A stretch of 64,000 nt of DNA, taken from Jilunia laotingensis. GTDB taxonomy: Bacteria > Bacteroidota > Bacteroidia > Bacteroidales > Bacteroidaceae. The first letter of the stretch is position 1; every line of letters starts with the position of its first letter. Of this stretch, positions 63,776 to 64,000 are shown piece after piece. The stretch lies in contig NZ_JACRTF010000001.1 of NCBI RefSeq assembly GCF_014385165.1, positions 2,604,001-2,668,000 of the forward strand, read 5' to 3'. A model generated the notes under the pieces. That model had not been told where the DNA came from. It did not search any database and worked only from the letters and a program-made list of their open reading frames with translations. A program made the position numbers and the translations under genes.

Positions 63776-64000
63776 ATGGAATTAATAAATAAAGATATAC
63801 CGCAAGTCAAAGAATTTATTTCTTCGCTCGATTCAATGCTGAACGGTATTGAATCAATTGTCAAGCACTATAAACCTCACCTGAACGGAGAACGTTTTCT
63901 TTCCAATCATGAGGTTTCTAAAAAACTGAATGTCAGTTTGCGAACCCTGCAAGAGTGGAGAGATACAGGGTTAATCCCCTTTATTCAGATAAAAGGTAAA
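63776..64000 (+). CDS. HTH protein, cut by the window end
   Basis: 75 codons visible (MELINKDIPQVKEFISSLDS ... NGERFLSNHEVSKKLNVSLRTLQEWRDTGLIPFIQIKGK), the N-terminal part and first helices of another excisionase-like HTH protein. It follows the DUF3876 gene by 81 bp and continues past the window. Confidence 0.8.
   Translation, partial: MELINKDIPQVKEFISSLDSMLNGIESIVKHYKPHLNGERFLSNHEVSKKLNVSLRTLQEWRDTGLIPFIQIKGK

Larger units (their letters stand above)
53210..64000. mobile_element. Integrative mobilisable element or its remains (right end outside window)
   Basis: The region has an integrase remnant, a toxin-antitoxin-like pair, a relaxase, a BfmA/BtgA protein, a probable oriT, a short RteC-like protein, excisionase-like HTH proteins, a regulated cargo cluster and another HTH/DUF3876 cassette. 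Codon use and base composition are AT-rich over much of it. No self-transfer (tra) genes are seen, so it would need a helper. It may be two neighbouring elements, the second starting near 63100. Confidence 0.65.

Overview
The window looks like chromosome of a gut Bacteroides (fragilis/thetaiotaomicron group). The evidence is Bacteroides-type promoters (TTTG, 19-21 bp, TAnnTTTG), many lipoproteins with a Cys shortly after the leader, a fucR-fucI-fucA-fucK-mutarotase-fucP operon, a GH92 mannosidase, a Bacteroides-type bile salt hydrolase with a 7alpha-hydroxysteroid dehydrogenase nearby, and BfmA/BtgA-type mobilisation genes. I could not fix the species.

Layout. 77-4220: two intracellular GH13 enzymes (alpha-glucosidase, alpha-amylase) and a YihY-type membrane protein. 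4367-10998: L-fucose utilisation operon under a GntR regulator. 11148-26227: housekeeping carbon/nitrogen genes, namely an M24 aminopeptidase, two glutamate dehydrogenases, a prolyl oligopeptidase, a GH92 mannosidase, an unusual receiver/PEP-synthase-like fusion and a malic enzyme translationally coupled to a 58-residue membrane protein. 26409-34575: a PepSY-like secreted protein, an AraC regulator and a tripartite RND efflux operon ending in a TetR gene. 34711-43985: O-acetylhomoserine sulfhydrylase, amidase, bile salt hydrolase, MFS transporter, nicotinate phosphoribosyltransferase, 7alpha-HSDH, and a non-coding stretch with two tandem sRNA-like units. 44160-51707: small accessory genes (lipoprotein, DCC thiol oxidoreductase, AraC/GyrI-like and MerR/GyrI-like regulators, a truncated homocysteine methyltransferase, an EVE-nuclease-like protein) and a MATE plus Vat-type acetyltransferase pair.

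51911-64000 is mobile DNA, visibly AT-richer over much of its length. It holds a 3'-truncated IS66 transposase and a tyrosine integrase cut down to its N-terminus. A hypothetical gene, a candidate sRNA and a HTH-ImmA/IrrE plus PIN-like toxin-antitoxin-type pair follow. Next are a relaxase and BfmA/BtgA protein beside a dense inverted-repeat region that is a good oriT candidate, a short RteC-like protein, and excisionase-like HTH proteins. The cargo is a TetR/nitroreductase operon and a DUF2271/outer-membrane operon. Both carry the same 16-bp motif in their promoters, so they probably form one TetR regulon; its DUF2271 gene has an in-frame stop. The window ends inside another HTH-DUF3876-HTH cassette.

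The most interesting items are the tandem sRNA-like repeats with compensatory stem changes (42920-43340), the TA-like module with an inverted repeat over its promoter, the TetR operator set, the receiver/PEP-synthase-like fusion, the exact 22-bp tandem repeats at 37395-37526 and the long stem-loop inside the RND operon. No rRNA, tRNA or CRISPR array was seen.
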